The notes under the pieces are model-generated. The model was given only the letters and a program-made list of their open reading frames with translations, had not been told where the DNA came from and ran no database searches. Made by a program: the position numbers and the translations under genes. From contig JACKEA010000007.1 of assembly GCA_020633235.1 (NCBI GenBank), positions 124,001 through 188,000 of the forward strand: a stretch of DNA of 64,000 bases. Reading direction: 5' to 3'. How positions within the stretch are numbered: position 1 is the stretch's first letter; each line of letters begins with the position of its first letter. Source of the stretch: Polyangiaceae bacterium (GTDB lineage: Bacteria > Myxococcota_A > Polyangia > Polyangiales > Polyangiaceae). Shown here one piece after another: positions 19,927-29,620 of this stretch.

Positions 19927-19956
19927 TTGGTCCGGCGCGGATGCTACCCTGCGCCC

Positions 19957-21087
19957 ATGAAACGTGAGCTCGAGCTCGAGCTGATCCGGCGAGCCCTCGA
20001 CAACATCTCGAACAAGACCAGCGACAGCGCGGGGGAGCCCTTCGGCGTGCCCGTGGAACGCTATCTGTCGGAGACGGTGCTCGCCGCCGAACGGCGGCTC
20101 TTGCGTCAACGCCCGGTGGTGGTCGCCTTTGCTTCGCAGGTGGCCGAGCCCGGCAGCGTGGTGGTGCACGACCACGCGGGCGTGCCCGTCCTCGTGACGC
20201 GAACCAAAGACGGCGAGCTGCACGCGTTCTTCAATGCTTGCCGCCATCGCGGCACCAAGATCGCGCTGGAAGGCTGCAGCGCGGCGGACAAGCTCGTGTG
20301 CCCGTATCACGGCTGGAGCTACGATCTTTCCGGACGCCTGCGCGGCGTGCCTCACCGCGGCGAGTTCTCCGGCGTGGATCTGGCTGCCAAGAACCTGGTT
20401 GAGCTTCCGGTGTGGACCCACGCGGGGCTCGTGCTCACGCGCATGACCGCCGGCCCCAGCGAAGACCTGGCCCTCGGCGCCCTACCGCAAGATCTCGAGA
20501 GCTTCGGCTTCGGCGATCACGTGCTGTTCGGAGCCAGCGTGCGAGAGCGGCCGCTGAACTGGAAGCTGATGCTCGACGGTTCCTGGGAGACGTATCACTT
20601 CCGCACGACCCACGACAAAACCATCGCGCCGTTCTTCTTCGACAACACCGGCGTGTTCGACTGGGACGCCCCCAACCTGCGCATGGTGCTGCCCAAGCGC
20701 AGCATCTTGGAGCTGCGCGACGCGGGCACCCGGAGCTGGCACATCCGGCCCCACGCCAACCTGATCTACAGCTTGTTCCCCAACACCATCGTGTTGGTGC
20801 AGCCGGATCACGCCATGGTGCTCACGCTGTGGCCCACCGCCGTGGATCGCACCGTCATCGCGGCGGGCATGTTGGTTCCGGAAGCGCCGAGCTCCGACAA
20901 GGCCGTCGAGCACTGGCACAAGAACGAGCAGATCTTCTGGGACGCCATCGAAGAAGACCTGGACATGGGCGCCCGCATCCAGGCCACGCTGGCCAGCGGC
21001 GCGAACCCCGAGCTCTTGTGCGGCCGCTCCGAGCACTTGATTGGCAAGTACCGGGCGGAGCTGGACCGCGCGCTGTTCGTGGCGTGA
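19957..21087 (+). CDS. Rieske non-heme iron oxygenase, alpha-subunit type
   Basis: A 376-residue oxygenase. The Rieske [2Fe-2S] ligands are CRHRG and CPYHGW at about residues 90 and 110. The mononuclear iron site is suggested by ETYHFRTTH (His-x4-His) and a later Asp in EEDLDMG. The N-terminal VERYLSETVLAAER and overall length fit aromatic-ring-hydroxylating or related oxygenases. No reductase or ferredoxin gene is adjacent, so the substrate cannot be inferred. It starts at ATG 19957, 30 bases after the MITE target duplication, so the MITE sits in its promoter region. Confidence 0.87.
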   Translation: MKRELELELIRRALDNISNKTSDSAGEPFGVPVERYLSETVLAAERRLLRQRPVVVAFASQVAEPGSVVVHDHAGVPVLVTRTKDGELHAFFNACRHRGTKIALEGCSAADKLVCPYHGWSYDLSGRLRGVPHRGEFSGVDLAAKNLVELPVWTHAGLVLTRMTAGPSEDLALGALPQDLESFGFGDHVLFGASVRERPLNWKLMLDGSWETYHFRTTHDKTIAPFFFDNTGVFDWDAPNLRMVLPKRSILELRDAGTRSWHIRPHANLIYSLFPNTIVLVQPDHAMVLTLWPTAVDRTVIAAGMLVPEAPSSDKAVEHWHKNEQIFWDAIEEDLDMGARIQATLASGANPELLCGRSEHLIGKYRAELDRALFVA

Positions 21088-21109
21088 CGGGGATCGCGCC
21101 GTACCGGCA

Positions 21110-22624
21110 TCAAGCGGAAAGAGCCACCGCGGGACGTTCCAAGAGCGCGGCGGCGCACGGGGCGACCACTCGCGTGATGGCGTCGCGGCGAAGCTCCGCG
21201 CGCTCGCGCTCGTCGAGCAAGCCGAGCTCGGCGCGGCGGGCGGCATTCGGGTGGCGCGCGGGAAGCGGCGCGGCGGTCACCTCGCGCTGAGCGAGCGCGA
21301 GCTCGCGGCGGGCAACGTCGCGAAGCTCCGGTCGCTCTCCCACGAGCCAGGTGACGAAGCGCCACGCCAGGGCCGCGTGCCGAGTCTCGTCTCGAGCGAT
21401 GGACGCGAGGGCCGAGCGTACGGCGGGATCGAGCGTCTGACTCGCGGCGTGCTCCGCCTCCACGGCGGCGAGGGTCTCGCCGATGCAACCTTCGCGGATC
21501 ACGTCGGCGAGCACCTGACGCGCATCGAGGGGCGGCAGCGCGCCACCGAGATCGAGCGCCGTGGGACCGAGGGGGCTCTCGGCGTAGCTGCTGGCGAAGG
21601 AGAACGCGAGAGCGGCGTGCGCCGTCTCGTCCAGCTGGGCGGCGTTCGACTCCTGCAGCAACGACAGCGGCGCGCCGAGCCCCAAGAGCTGGAGCGCGAA
21701 GCGCGCGAAGGCCGCCACGCTGGCGTGCTCCATCAAGCCGACGCGGGTCCAGTGCTCGGCAAGCTCGAGCCGCTCGGCGCGGGTGAGCCCATCCAGGCTC
21801 GGCCCGGGGTGACCCGTGTAGTCGCTCCGGGTTGCCACCTGCGCGAGACGCGCCACGCCCTCGACCAAGAACGGTCGACCCAGACCGGCACAGCCGTTCG
21901 TCACGCACACCAGGTTGCCGGCAGAGCCGGTGGTGCAATAGGTACCCGGATCGCAGTCGTCGCTGCTACCGCACTCGTCCGCCGGGGACTGGCAGTGAAG
22001 ATTGGGCGACGTGCATTCACCGACCGGCGAGACGCAGTCGTACCCCGTGCCGCAATCCGCGGAGGTGTCACAGTCCGCCGGCACGCAGGTGCCAACGGGA
22101 TCTCCGCACAGGCAGTGCATGCCCGCGCCACACTCGGCATCCGTGGTGCAGCCATAAGCGCAGTTGCAGGAGGACGGCGCGCCGCCGCCACCCGCGTTGT
22201 ACGTGCAGTAGCCATGAGCTTGCCCGGTGCAGTCCGTGTCCTCGGTGCAGTTCATTTGAGTCGCGGTGCAGGGGTTCACTCGCGGCATGGCCTCGGGGCA
22301 CGTCTTTGCCTCCCGCCGTGCGACCGTTCCGTTGCCGCAGGTCACCACGCCGGTGTCCTGCCCGTTCACCACGATCGGCTGCGGGTCCTTGCAGGGGAAG
22401 GCATAGGCGGCACCACCCGCGCCGCCGGCACCACCCGTGACCCCACCGCCGGTGCCGCCCGTCACGCCGCCGTCCGTGCCCCCGCCACCGGTGCCGGCGC
22501 CACCGGTGCCCGCGCCCCCCGTGCCCGACCCGCTCTCACTGCTTCCACCGCAAGCCGGAGCCAACAGCCCCAACGCCGCGAACAACCACGTCGCATACCG
22601 GTCCACCGATCGGAATTGCCTCAT
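21110..22624 (-). CDS. Lipoprotein with Cys-rich repeats and ferritin-like domain
   Basis: The 504-residue protein starts MRQFRSVDRYATWLFAALG and has a lipobox-like LLAPAC. A Gly/Thr-rich tether (~30-70) is followed by disulphide-type repeats (CTEDTDCTGQ, CTTDAECGAGMHC, CDTSADCGTGYDC) to about residue 270. The C-terminal helical bundle carries ferritin-like Glu/His ligands: EHASVAAFARFALQL, DETAHAALAF, GCIGETLAAVEAEHA and RDETRHAALAWRF. A di-iron site on an exported lipoprotein suggests an oxidase, redox or metal-handling role. The architecture is frequent in myxobacteria but functionally undefined. Confidence 0.78.
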   Translation of the reverse strand: MRQFRSVDRYATWLFAALGLLAPACGGSSESGSGTGGAGTGGAGTGGGGTDGGVTGGTGGGVTGGAGGAGGAAYAFPCKDPQPIVVNGQDTGVVTCGNGTVARREAKTCPEAMPRVNPCTATQMNCTEDTDCTGQAHGYCTYNAGGGGAPSSCNCAYGCTTDAECGAGMHCLCGDPVGTCVPADCDTSADCGTGYDCVSPVGECTSPNLHCQSPADECGSSDDCDPGTYCTTGSAGNLVCVTNGCAGLGRPFLVEGVARLAQVATRSDYTGHPGPSLDGLTRAERLELAEHWTRVGLMEHASVAAFARFALQLLGLGAPLSLLQESNAAQLDETAHAALAFSFASSYAESPLGPTALDLGGALPPLDARQVLADVIREGCIGETLAAVEAEHAASQTLDPAVRSALASIARDETRHAALAWRFVTWLVGERPELRDVARRELALAQREVTAAPLPARHPNAARRAELGLLDERERAELRRDAITRVVAPCAAALLERPAVALSA

Positions 22625-22716
22625 CCCACGCTCTCCTCTTTGGCCCAAACTGGCACGCTCACGAAACGCCCGGAGCCCAACAGCAACAACGATACCAGAG
22701 TGGTAGGAAGCCAGGG

Positions 22717-23397
22717 ATGACGCGGGGCGTAGGACGCGACGTGCGGAATGCTTTCTCATTGGTTCCTGCGCTTGCGTGCGTCGGATGTTGGGCGGGCGGC
22801 GGGCAGCTCAAGCCGGGCACGGCGCCCTCGGGAGTTCCGAGTCCCACTTTGATGACGCGGGCCGTGGACTGCCGCGGCAACGTGGGTGATCAAGCCGCGG
22901 GCAAGACCGTCGCGGCGCAGACCGACTACGGCGCACAGATGTTGAGCGTCGTGGATGGTGGCGTGCTGAGCTTCGGGCCCGCGTTGCCACCGTTCTCGTC
23001 GTCGGTGTGCGGGTCGCTCTTCGATGCCGACGCCCAAGACTCCGATGACTGGTCGGCGCCACGACCTCCCATTGCCATCGCGCGGTTGCTCGAGCGCTAC
23101 GATGCCAAGTCCGTGTTGGTGCCCGCGGTGACCAGTGAGTGGCGCTGCGTCTCCGCCGGCGAGCTTTCCACCAGCTGCACTGAAGCGAGCGTCACGGTGG
23201 TCGCGTACCTGTTCACCACAGACGGCGTGATCTGGAAGTCCCGCGCGCACCGCGGTATCGGCAACGAGACTCCGGATCTGGCCGGTGGCGTGGAAAAGCT
23301 GTTCGAGGACGCGCCGCCCTTGGCCGCCGCTCCCCTGCAAGACGAGCAGGCTCCGACCTACGAGCGGGCGCTCGAGGAAGCGGGCGTAGCGCCGTGA
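22717..23397 (+). CDS. Putative lipoprotein
   Basis: A 226-residue protein with a hydrophobic N-terminus ending in LACVGC, a possible lipobox. The remainder has IAIARLLERYDAKSVLVPAV and a late acidic helix; no family was recognised. Its stop overlaps the GTG start of the next gene (GTGA), so they form a coupled pair, divergent from the ferritin-like lipoprotein. Confidence 0.65.
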   Translation: MTRGVGRDVRNAFSLVPALACVGCWAGGGQLKPGTAPSGVPSPTLMTRAVDCRGNVGDQAAGKTVAAQTDYGAQMLSVVDGGVLSFGPALPPFSSSVCGSLFDADAQDSDDWSAPRPPIAIARLLERYDAKSVLVPAVTSEWRCVSAGELSTSCTEASVTVVAYLFTTDGVIWKSRAHRGIGNETPDLAGGVEKLFEDAPPLAAAPLQDEQAPTYERALEEAGVAP

Positions 23398-24935
23398 AGC
23401 GCGCGCTCTTCTTGCTCCTTCTCGCGGGTTGCTCGCCGGGCAGCGCCTCCGCACCACTGGTCGCCGCGCCCACGATGGAAGACACGGGACAGGCGACGTG
23501 CAAGGTGAAGAAGAGCCAACTCCGACCCCTGGTGGTGGAGTGGCCGTCCACGGATCGCGCGGCCCTGGAAGCGCGCCTTCGCGAGGGTCTGGTGGTGGTG
23601 CGCTACCTCGGCTGCGAGATGCAAGTGCTGCCGCGCTGCAAAGCCGAAAAGGGCGCCTACCGTTTCGTGGGCGTGACCAAGAAGACGGACCATGTCGCGA
23701 TCCTGAACGAGGACGAGCTGTGGGCGAACATGCCCATCGGCGCCGCGGGACTAGAGGCCACGCTGGCGCGAGCGGGTCAGCTGGACGTGTCCATGACCAT
23801 CGTCGGACAGTACGAGTCGGACCTCACGCAGCTCACGGTGGACGACCTGAACGGAAGCTGCGACGGCGCGACGCACGTGCTCGCGTCGCTCACGGTGGGC
23901 GCCTTCGAGCTTTCCAGCGTCGGGCGCGCAAAGGTCGGCGGTGGCGTGCGGGTCGCGGGTGTGGGCACGGCGGGCGAATCCAAGTCGAAGCGCGAGACGA
24001 TCACTGCGGACGGCAGCCTGGACGCGTGCAACACGGCGACCCAAGACGCAGCGGCTCCGCCGACGGGCTGCGGCGCGTTGGTGCGCATCGAAGCCCTGCC
24101 CCTCGGCGAGCGTACCGAGCGAAAGCCCCTGTGCCCGGCGGATTCGCATTGGGACGGCCAAGAGTGCGTGCGCGAGAACGTGGTGACCCACGTCACGTGC
24201 CCGCCAGGTTCGCGCCTCGAGTCCACCGGCTGCGTGGCGGAGCAAGCCGGCACCTGCCCGGACGGCATGGTGTTCCTGCCCGCGGGCTCTTTCACGCTGG
24301 CCTCGGCGTCCGGAGCTCCCGCCGCGCTCGCCGAGGTGGGCGAGCTATGCATGGATCGCACCGAGGTCACCGCGCACAGCTATCTGACGTGCGTGAAGGC
24401 CGGTGCCTGCAAGCGAGCGCGGAGCTGCGAGGTGCCGGAGCTCACGGATCCGCGCACCAACTTGCCCGTGCAAGTACCCACCACCGCGGACAATCCGAAG
24501 CTCGTTGACAACCCCATGAACTGCATGAGCTGGCAGGCCGCGAAGGACTATTGCGCCTTCGTCCACAAGCGCTTGCCGACGGAAGCGGAGTGGGTTTGGG
24601 CCGCCCGGGGTGGCTCCCTCGCTCGGCGCTTCCCCTGGGGCGACGATCCCCCCACGGATCACGCCTGCTGGCAGCGCGCGCGCAAGGGTCCCTGCGCGGC
24701 GGGCGGCACCAGCGGAGATCGCACGGTCCAGGGTGTGCTCGACATGGGTGGCAACCTGCGCGAGTGGACCTCGAGCTTCTGGCGCGGCTTCCCCATCAGT
24801 CGCGGAGGCAGCTTCTACGACAAGGACCCCGCCGCCCTGGAGGTCACCGCCAAGCCGCCCCTCGTACGCAGCTTGGTGCCCGCCGCCCAGCTCGGCTTCC
24901 GCTGCGCCGTCACTGCCCCTGCTCGAGAAAACTGA
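23394..24935 (+). CDS. Lipoprotein with formylglycine-generating-enzyme-like domain
   Basis: A 513-residue lipoprotein (signal MKRALFLLLLAGC, Cys 13). The N-terminal half is unassigned and contains a metal-like Cys segment (CPADSHWDGQECV). Residues ~295-510 match the SUMF1/FGE-sulfatase fold: GMVFLPAGSFTLAS, CMDRTEVTAHSY, LPTEAEWVWAARGG, DMGGNLREWTSSFW, and SRGGSFYD through GFRCAV. In family members this fold either oxidises sulfatase cysteines or has other roles; the catalytic Cys pair cannot be assigned with confidence, so a non-enzymatic or binding role is possible. Confidence 0.8.
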   Translation: MKRALFLLLLAGCSPGSASAPLVAAPTMEDTGQATCKVKKSQLRPLVVEWPSTDRAALEARLREGLVVVRYLGCEMQVLPRCKAEKGAYRFVGVTKKTDHVAILNEDELWANMPIGAAGLEATLARAGQLDVSMTIVGQYESDLTQLTVDDLNGSCDGATHVLASLTVGAFELSSVGRAKVGGGVRVAGVGTAGESKSKRETITADGSLDACNTATQDAAAPPTGCGALVRIEALPLGERTERKPLCPADSHWDGQECVRENVVTHVTCPPGSRLESTGCVAEQAGTCPDGMVFLPAGSFTLASASGAPAALAEVGELCMDRTEVTAHSYLTCVKAGACKRARSCEVPELTDPRTNLPVQVPTTADNPKLVDNPMNCMSWQAAKDYCAFVHKRLPTEAEWVWAARGGSLARRFPWGDDPPTDHACWQRARKGPCAAGGTSGDRTVQGVLDMGGNLREWTSSFWRGFPISRGGSFYDKDPAALEVTAKPPLVRSLVPAAQLGFRCAVTAPAREN

Positions 24936-26163
24936 TGGTGGCGTCGATGTCGGCGCTGCGCTCCTGAGCGCGCTTCACCGCGCTGCCAAGCACCCGCGCG
25001 TCCGCGCGCTCGCCGAACTCCCGGTACAGCTTTTGCGCCTTTCGCAGCACCGGGATCGCGCGCTTGCCGGGCGCGCCCTTGGCCTCGAATTCCTCCACCA
25101 GCACCGCCTCGTTGTAATAGGCCTCGGGCCGTGCGGGATCGATCTGCCGCGCCCTGGCGAGCTCCGCGCGCGCCTCCGTCAAGCGCGCGCGGTCCTTTAC
25201 GGTCGCCTGGGCCCGAAGCGCGAGCGCCAGCCCGAGATGAGCGTCGTAGTCCCCGGGGCTGAGCTTCACGGCCGCGCGATACGCCTGCTCGGCGCGCGCG
25301 AATCCCCGAATCGCGAAGCTGGTGGCGGCGTAGTTCATGTGCGCCTCGAAGAAACGCGGGTCGAGCTTCCGCGCTGCATCGAAGCTCCTGGCCGCCGCGC
25401 CGTAGTCGCCCTGCGCCATGGCGACCAGGCCCGCGGTGTTGTGCAGCGGCGCGTAGCGGTCGTTCTTCTTCATCGCCTGGCTCACGACCAGCGCGGCGAG
25501 GTCCATTTGCTGCCGTCGCGCCGCTGGCCGCTCTTCCGCCGACAGCACCAAGCCGCGCGCGGGCGCGGGCTGCGCCTGATGCAGGTAGTAGAGCGCGAGC
25601 TGATTGGCCGCGGGAACGTAGGTGTCGTCGATGGCTAGAGCGCGCTGCAGATTGCTCATCGCCTCTCGAGCATCCCCGGACGCCCCCCGCTTCATCTGCA
25701 AAGCGGCGAGGGCCACGAGAGCGCGCAGGTTCCGGTACTCACCCTTTCGGATCACGCGCTCCAGATCCGCGATGGTGGCGTCCAGGCTCGCGCCAGCAGC
25801 ATGGCGATAGAGCACGAGCTCCGCCTGCGCGCGGTTCGACGACGACCTCCGAAACGCCTTCTCCGCGGCGGCATCCTGACTGCAGCGCTGGCGACTGACG
25901 CCGACGTTGAACCAGGCGCTGTCTTGGGCGCGGCCTTGGGTGCTGAGAGCGATGTGGGTGAAGTCCCCAGCGAGCCGTTCACACGCCTCGGCCGTCCAGT
26001 CGTTGTCGCGATCCCGTGCCGCCAGCTCCTTCAGCGCGTCGTCGAAGTGCCGCACCGCCTCGACGTGCCCGAGCGGCGGGGGCCGATCCGGCGGTGAATT
26101 CGCGATCGTGGTTCCGCAAGCGGAAAGACCCAGGCACACGAGTGCCCAGCGCGTCGATGCCAT
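24910..26163 (-). CDS. TPR-repeat lipoprotein
   Basis: A 417-residue lipoprotein (MASTRWALVCLGLSAC, Cys 16) built largely from tetratricopeptide repeats, for example YAPLHNTAGLVAMAQGDYGAAARSFDAARKL split over two repeats and MNYAATSFAIRGFARAEQAYRAAVKL. It resembles exported TPR lipoproteins near motility or secretion systems of myxobacteria, but no specific match is claimed. Its start overlaps that of the divergent O-antigen-ligase-like gene; its end overlaps the convergent FGE-like gene by 26 bases. Confidence 0.75.
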   Translation of the reverse strand: MASTRWALVCLGLSACGTTIANSPPDRPPPLGHVEAVRHFDDALKELAARDRDNDWTAEACERLAGDFTHIALSTQGRAQDSAWFNVGVSRQRCSQDAAAEKAFRRSSSNRAQAELVLYRHAAGASLDATIADLERVIRKGEYRNLRALVALAALQMKRGASGDAREAMSNLQRALAIDDTYVPAANQLALYYLHQAQPAPARGLVLSAEERPAARRQQMDLAALVVSQAMKKNDRYAPLHNTAGLVAMAQGDYGAAARSFDAARKLDPRFFEAHMNYAATSFAIRGFARAEQAYRAAVKLSPGDYDAHLGLALALRAQATVKDRARLTEARAELARARQIDPARPEAYYNEAVLVEEFEAKGAPGKRAIPVLRKAQKLYREFGERADARVLGSAVKRAQERSADIDATISFLEQGQ

Positions 26164-27809
26164 CGTACCCTCCCGTGGTGCCGAGTGCGTCTCTTCGACC
26201 CAGGACCTCGTGGGGGCTTGGGTCCGCGATCGCGCTCGCGTCGCTGGCCTGGGATCCGAAGGCTCTCGCGGTGGAGCCGAAGTCCGTGCTGCTGCTCGCG
26301 ATCGCGATCGTGCTCGCCGCCCTGGCAGCAACGCGCAAGCTCCGCATCGCGCTGCCGCTGCCGTTGGGTCTGATGTTCGCGTTCGCGGTGTGGACCTTCG
26401 TCCGTGGCGGACTCTCCAGCGCCGGAGCGCTGCTCGCCGCCGTCGTCATCGCGAGCGTCGCCGCGGGGCTGCCCCGCGCTCAGCGTCTCGAGCTGGCGCG
26501 CGACACGTCCATCGCCATTGGCACCGGCGCAGCCGTCATCGCCTCGGTGCAGTGGCTCCGCGGCGCTCGCGGCATGGAGTTCCACGGCGGCCTGGGGAAT
26601 CCGAACTGGCTCGGCCTGCTGCTTGCCATCACTCTGGTGCTCACGATCTTCGCCACCGCTTCGCGCCGCTGGCTCGCCGCCGCCGTCGCGGTGCAGCTCT
26701 TCGCTTGGGCCGTGGCTCAATCCCGCGCCGGTTGGATCGCCCTCGTCGCCGGCCTCGGCATCGCGTGGGTCGCTCGCCGCCGGCGCGTCGGCATCCCCCT
26801 CGTGGCCATGCTCGCGCTCGCCAGCGTCGTCGCCGCCCGCCTTCACGTGACGCATCACGGCGGCGTGCTGGGCGCCCTCGCCGGTCGCTTCTGGATCTGG
26901 AAGAGCAGCCTTGCCGCGGCGGTTCACGCGCTGCCCTTCGGAACCGGAGTGGATCGCTTCTCCGACGCCTACCTCGTCGAGCAAGGTCGTTTGCTTTTGG
27001 GTTGGGATGCCGCGGAAGCATCGCGGACGTTCGTCCATGCCACCACGGCGCACAACGAGTGGCTGCACGCCTTTGCCACGCTGGGCGCCGTGGGCGTCGT
27101 GCTGCTCGCAGCCTTGGTCGCGCTCGGCATCGACGCCACCCGGCGCCGCTTCCCCGCCGGCGCGGGCGCGCTCGGCGCCCTCGCCGTGGGCGCCAGTGCC
27201 GACGTCCCTCTGCACGTGCCGGCCATCCTCGTGGTCACCGCGCTGCTCCTTTCGACGGCCCGCCGCGCGCCCCTCGGCGGCGATCGTCTCGTCGCGATCG
27301 CGCTCGTCGCCCTGTGCGTCGCGCCCCTCGAGGCGTCGGTCCGCCACTGGCGCACGACGCGTCTCATGACGGACGCGCGGGACGCCCTGCCCGCGGCGCG
27401 CTCGGCGCTGCTCCACGCGGCGGCCACACTTTCGCCCGGCTCGGCCGAAGCCCAGTTCGCCTGGGGTACGGATCAGGTCGACCGCGGCGATCTCGAGGCA
27501 GGGCTCACGTCGCTTCAGCGCTCCCGCGCGCTCTCGGCTGCGGTCAGCACGGACGTCGCGATCGGCAATGCCCTCGTCGCGCTACGCCGGCCCGGCGAGG
27601 CCCGCGCGGCCTACGCGCGCGCCCTGGGCAAGAACCCGGGCTCCTTTCGCGCCCACGCGAACCTGGCCGTCGCGCTGGCCGAGCTCGGCGATTTCCCGGC
27701 CGCCCAGCGCGAGCTCGCCCTGGCGCAGAAGCTGTACCCGGGTCACGACAAGCTCCCGCACATCGAGGAAACGGTGCGGCGGCTGCGACTGGAAAAGATG
27801 ACGCACTGA
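26157..27809 (+). CDS. O-antigen ligase-like membrane protein with C-terminal TPRs
   Basis: The 550-residue protein has about ten hydrophobic segments in residues 15-400, a motif HNEWLHAFATLG (about residue 298) like the Wzy_C/WaaL periplasmic His motif, and LPFGTGVDRFSD before it. The last ~130 residues are TPR-like (AVALAELGDFPAAQRELALAQ). The family polymerises or ligates surface polysaccharide or glycosylates proteins. ATG 26157 overlaps the divergent ATG at 26163; GTG 26178 is an alternative start that removes the overlap. Confidence 0.78.
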   Translation: MPSYPPVVPSASLRPRTSWGLGSAIALASLAWDPKALAVEPKSVLLLAIAIVLAALAATRKLRIALPLPLGLMFAFAVWTFVRGGLSSAGALLAAVVIASVAAGLPRAQRLELARDTSIAIGTGAAVIASVQWLRGARGMEFHGGLGNPNWLGLLLAITLVLTIFATASRRWLAAAVAVQLFAWAVAQSRAGWIALVAGLGIAWVARRRRVGIPLVAMLALASVVAARLHVTHHGGVLGALAGRFWIWKSSLAAAVHALPFGTGVDRFSDAYLVEQGRLLLGWDAAEASRTFVHATTAHNEWLHAFATLGAVGVVLLAALVALGIDATRRRFPAGAGALGALAVGASADVPLHVPAILVVTALLLSTARRAPLGGDRLVAIALVALCVAPLEASVRHWRTTRLMTDARDALPAARSALLHAAATLSPGSAEAQFAWGTDQVDRGDLEAGLTSLQRSRALSAAVSTDVAIGNALVALRRPGEARAAYARALGKNPGSFRAHANLAVALAELGDFPAAQRELALAQKLYPGHDKLPHIEETVRRLRLEKMTH

Positions 27810-27872
27810 GAGGTTCCGCGCTGCACCAACAAGCAAACGGAAACGGCAAGACCCCTCCGTTTGGCAAAAGCG

Positions 27873-29585
27873 ATGCGCCCATCTAACCTAGACGTAACCT
27901 TGTCCCGTCTCTTGCCGGCGGCCGTGCTCGGCGCGGCCCTGTCACTCGCGTGCGAACCGAAGCCTGCAACGGAGGTGATCGTCGAGCTCCACGCCGAGCC
28001 TACGCTGCTGTCCAAGGCAACGGACCTGCGGGTGCAAGTCCAGACCGACGACGGCAAGCTCGTGCTCGACCGCGTGACGGCGGTGGATGCGACCCAGCCC
28101 AAGCTGGCGCGGGTGCCGCTGATCCCCAAGGACGAGGACGCCACGCGGCGCTTTCGTCTGACGGCCACGCTGCGAGACTCGACGCAAGCAGCGCTTTCGG
28201 ACGTGGAGGTGCGCGGCGGCTACGTGGAAGGCGAGCTGCGCGAGCTCGAGGTGTGGCTGTACGACGCATGCGAAGGGAAACAGTGCGGACCCGGGCGCAC
28301 CTGCTTCCAAGGCACGTGCCTCGGCTCCTGCTTCGACGTGGAAACCAAAGGTCCGGCCAAGCCCACCTGCGGCGAATGCCAGACCTGCGGCGATAGCTGC
28401 CAAAACGCCGACGGCATCTCCTGCGGCTGTCCGGGGGAAGTGTGCGGAGCCGGCACCTGCGCGCCGAATCAACGCTTCGACCACGTCTCCGCCGGCGAGG
28501 TGCACACCTGCGCTTCCGTGGAAGACGGCACCACCTATTGCTGGGGTGCCAACGCCGGCGTGGGTCTCCTGGGACAGGGCGCGAACGCACCGGATTCCGC
28601 CAGCCCCATCGCGGTGCCGGGCGTGAGCTCCCGACGCGGCATCGCGACGGGTGTACGCTACACGTGCACCATCACCTTCGGCGCGCGGAAGTGCTGGGGC
28701 GAAAACTGGGAGGGGCAGTTCGGCACCGACGTGGGGGGCATCGTGCCGGATCCGGTCTCCTTCGACGATCCCTTCGACATCGAGAGCATCGTGAACGGAT
28801 ACCGCCACACCTGTGGCCTCACCATCAGCAACGAGCTCTACTGCTGGGGCTACAACGAGTTCGGCAACTTGGGCCTCGGCAACGTGCAGAAGTCGATCAA
28901 GACACCGATGCTGGTGCCGGGCTCCTACGTGCAGGTAGCGGCCAATGGAGACCACACCTGTGGCGTGGCGCCCGGCGGGGATCTGTACTGCTGGGGTCGG
29001 AACTCCACCACGGAGCTGGGAGCGCCCCTCGGCGATCCGGTGCCGTCGCCCATAGAGCCGGGGTGTGAGTCCGGCAACGCTCCCGGCGTGTGCTTTCACG
29101 ACTACCGCACGGTGGGCGCCGGCTACTATCACACCTGCGCGATCCGAGAGTCCGGCGAGATGGTCTGCTTCGGCGGCAACAAGAACGGCCAGCTCGGCAT
29201 CGGAACACCGAACCAGGCCGCGGAAGAAAGCGACCCCCAAGCGGTGGTCAGCTCCGAGAAGTGGTCGGACGTGAGCGGCGGCCAGTCGTTCACCTGTGCG
29301 CTGAACGACGCCGGCGCACTGTTCTGTTGGGGCAGAAACGAAGACCGCGAGCTGGGGATCCCGGACGTGGACTTCCTGCCGGTACCCACCCGCGTGCCGG
29401 TGGATGCGCCGGCGGGCTTCCGTTCGGTGAGCGCTGGAGCGCGACACGCCTGCGCCATTCGGGAAGATCGCACCCTGTGGTGCTGGGGCAAGAACAGCGA
29501 GGGACAGATCGGCGTGGGCGCCAAGACGCCCTTGCCCGTCGATCACCCCACACGCATCTGCCCGCCATCCGCGCAGGCTCTGTAA
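27873..29585 (+). CDS. RCC1-repeat lipoprotein
   Basis: A 570-residue lipoprotein. The ATG at 27873 gives a signal peptide ending ALSLAC. A Cys-rich stretch (residues ~135-200, CGPGRTCFQGTCLGSC) precedes six or seven RCC1-type blades (HTCASVEDGTTYCWGANAG, HTCGLTISNELYCWGYNEFG, HTCAIRESGEMVCFGGNKNG, HACAIREDRTLWCWGKNSEG). The repeats form a beta-propeller, usually a binding surface. This lipidated Cys-rich plus RCC1 form is common in myxobacteria; ligand unknown. Confidence 0.85.
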   Translation: MRPSNLDVTLSRLLPAAVLGAALSLACEPKPATEVIVELHAEPTLLSKATDLRVQVQTDDGKLVLDRVTAVDATQPKLARVPLIPKDEDATRRFRLTATLRDSTQAALSDVEVRGGYVEGELRELEVWLYDACEGKQCGPGRTCFQGTCLGSCFDVETKGPAKPTCGECQTCGDSCQNADGISCGCPGEVCGAGTCAPNQRFDHVSAGEVHTCASVEDGTTYCWGANAGVGLLGQGANAPDSASPIAVPGVSSRRGIATGVRYTCTITFGARKCWGENWEGQFGTDVGGIVPDPVSFDDPFDIESIVNGYRHTCGLTISNELYCWGYNEFGNLGLGNVQKSIKTPMLVPGSYVQVAANGDHTCGVAPGGDLYCWGRNSTTELGAPLGDPVPSPIEPGCESGNAPGVCFHDYRTVGAGYYHTCAIRESGEMVCFGGNKNGQLGIGTPNQAAEESDPQAVVSSEKWSDVSGGQSFTCALNDAGALFCWGRNEDRELGIPDVDFLPVPTRVPVDAPAGFRSVSAGARHACAIREDRTLWCWGKNSEGQIGVGAKTPLPVDHPTRICPPSAQAL

Positions 29586-29620
29586 TGGATCGGCGGTGCT
29601 CGAGGGCGTAAGCCCAATCC

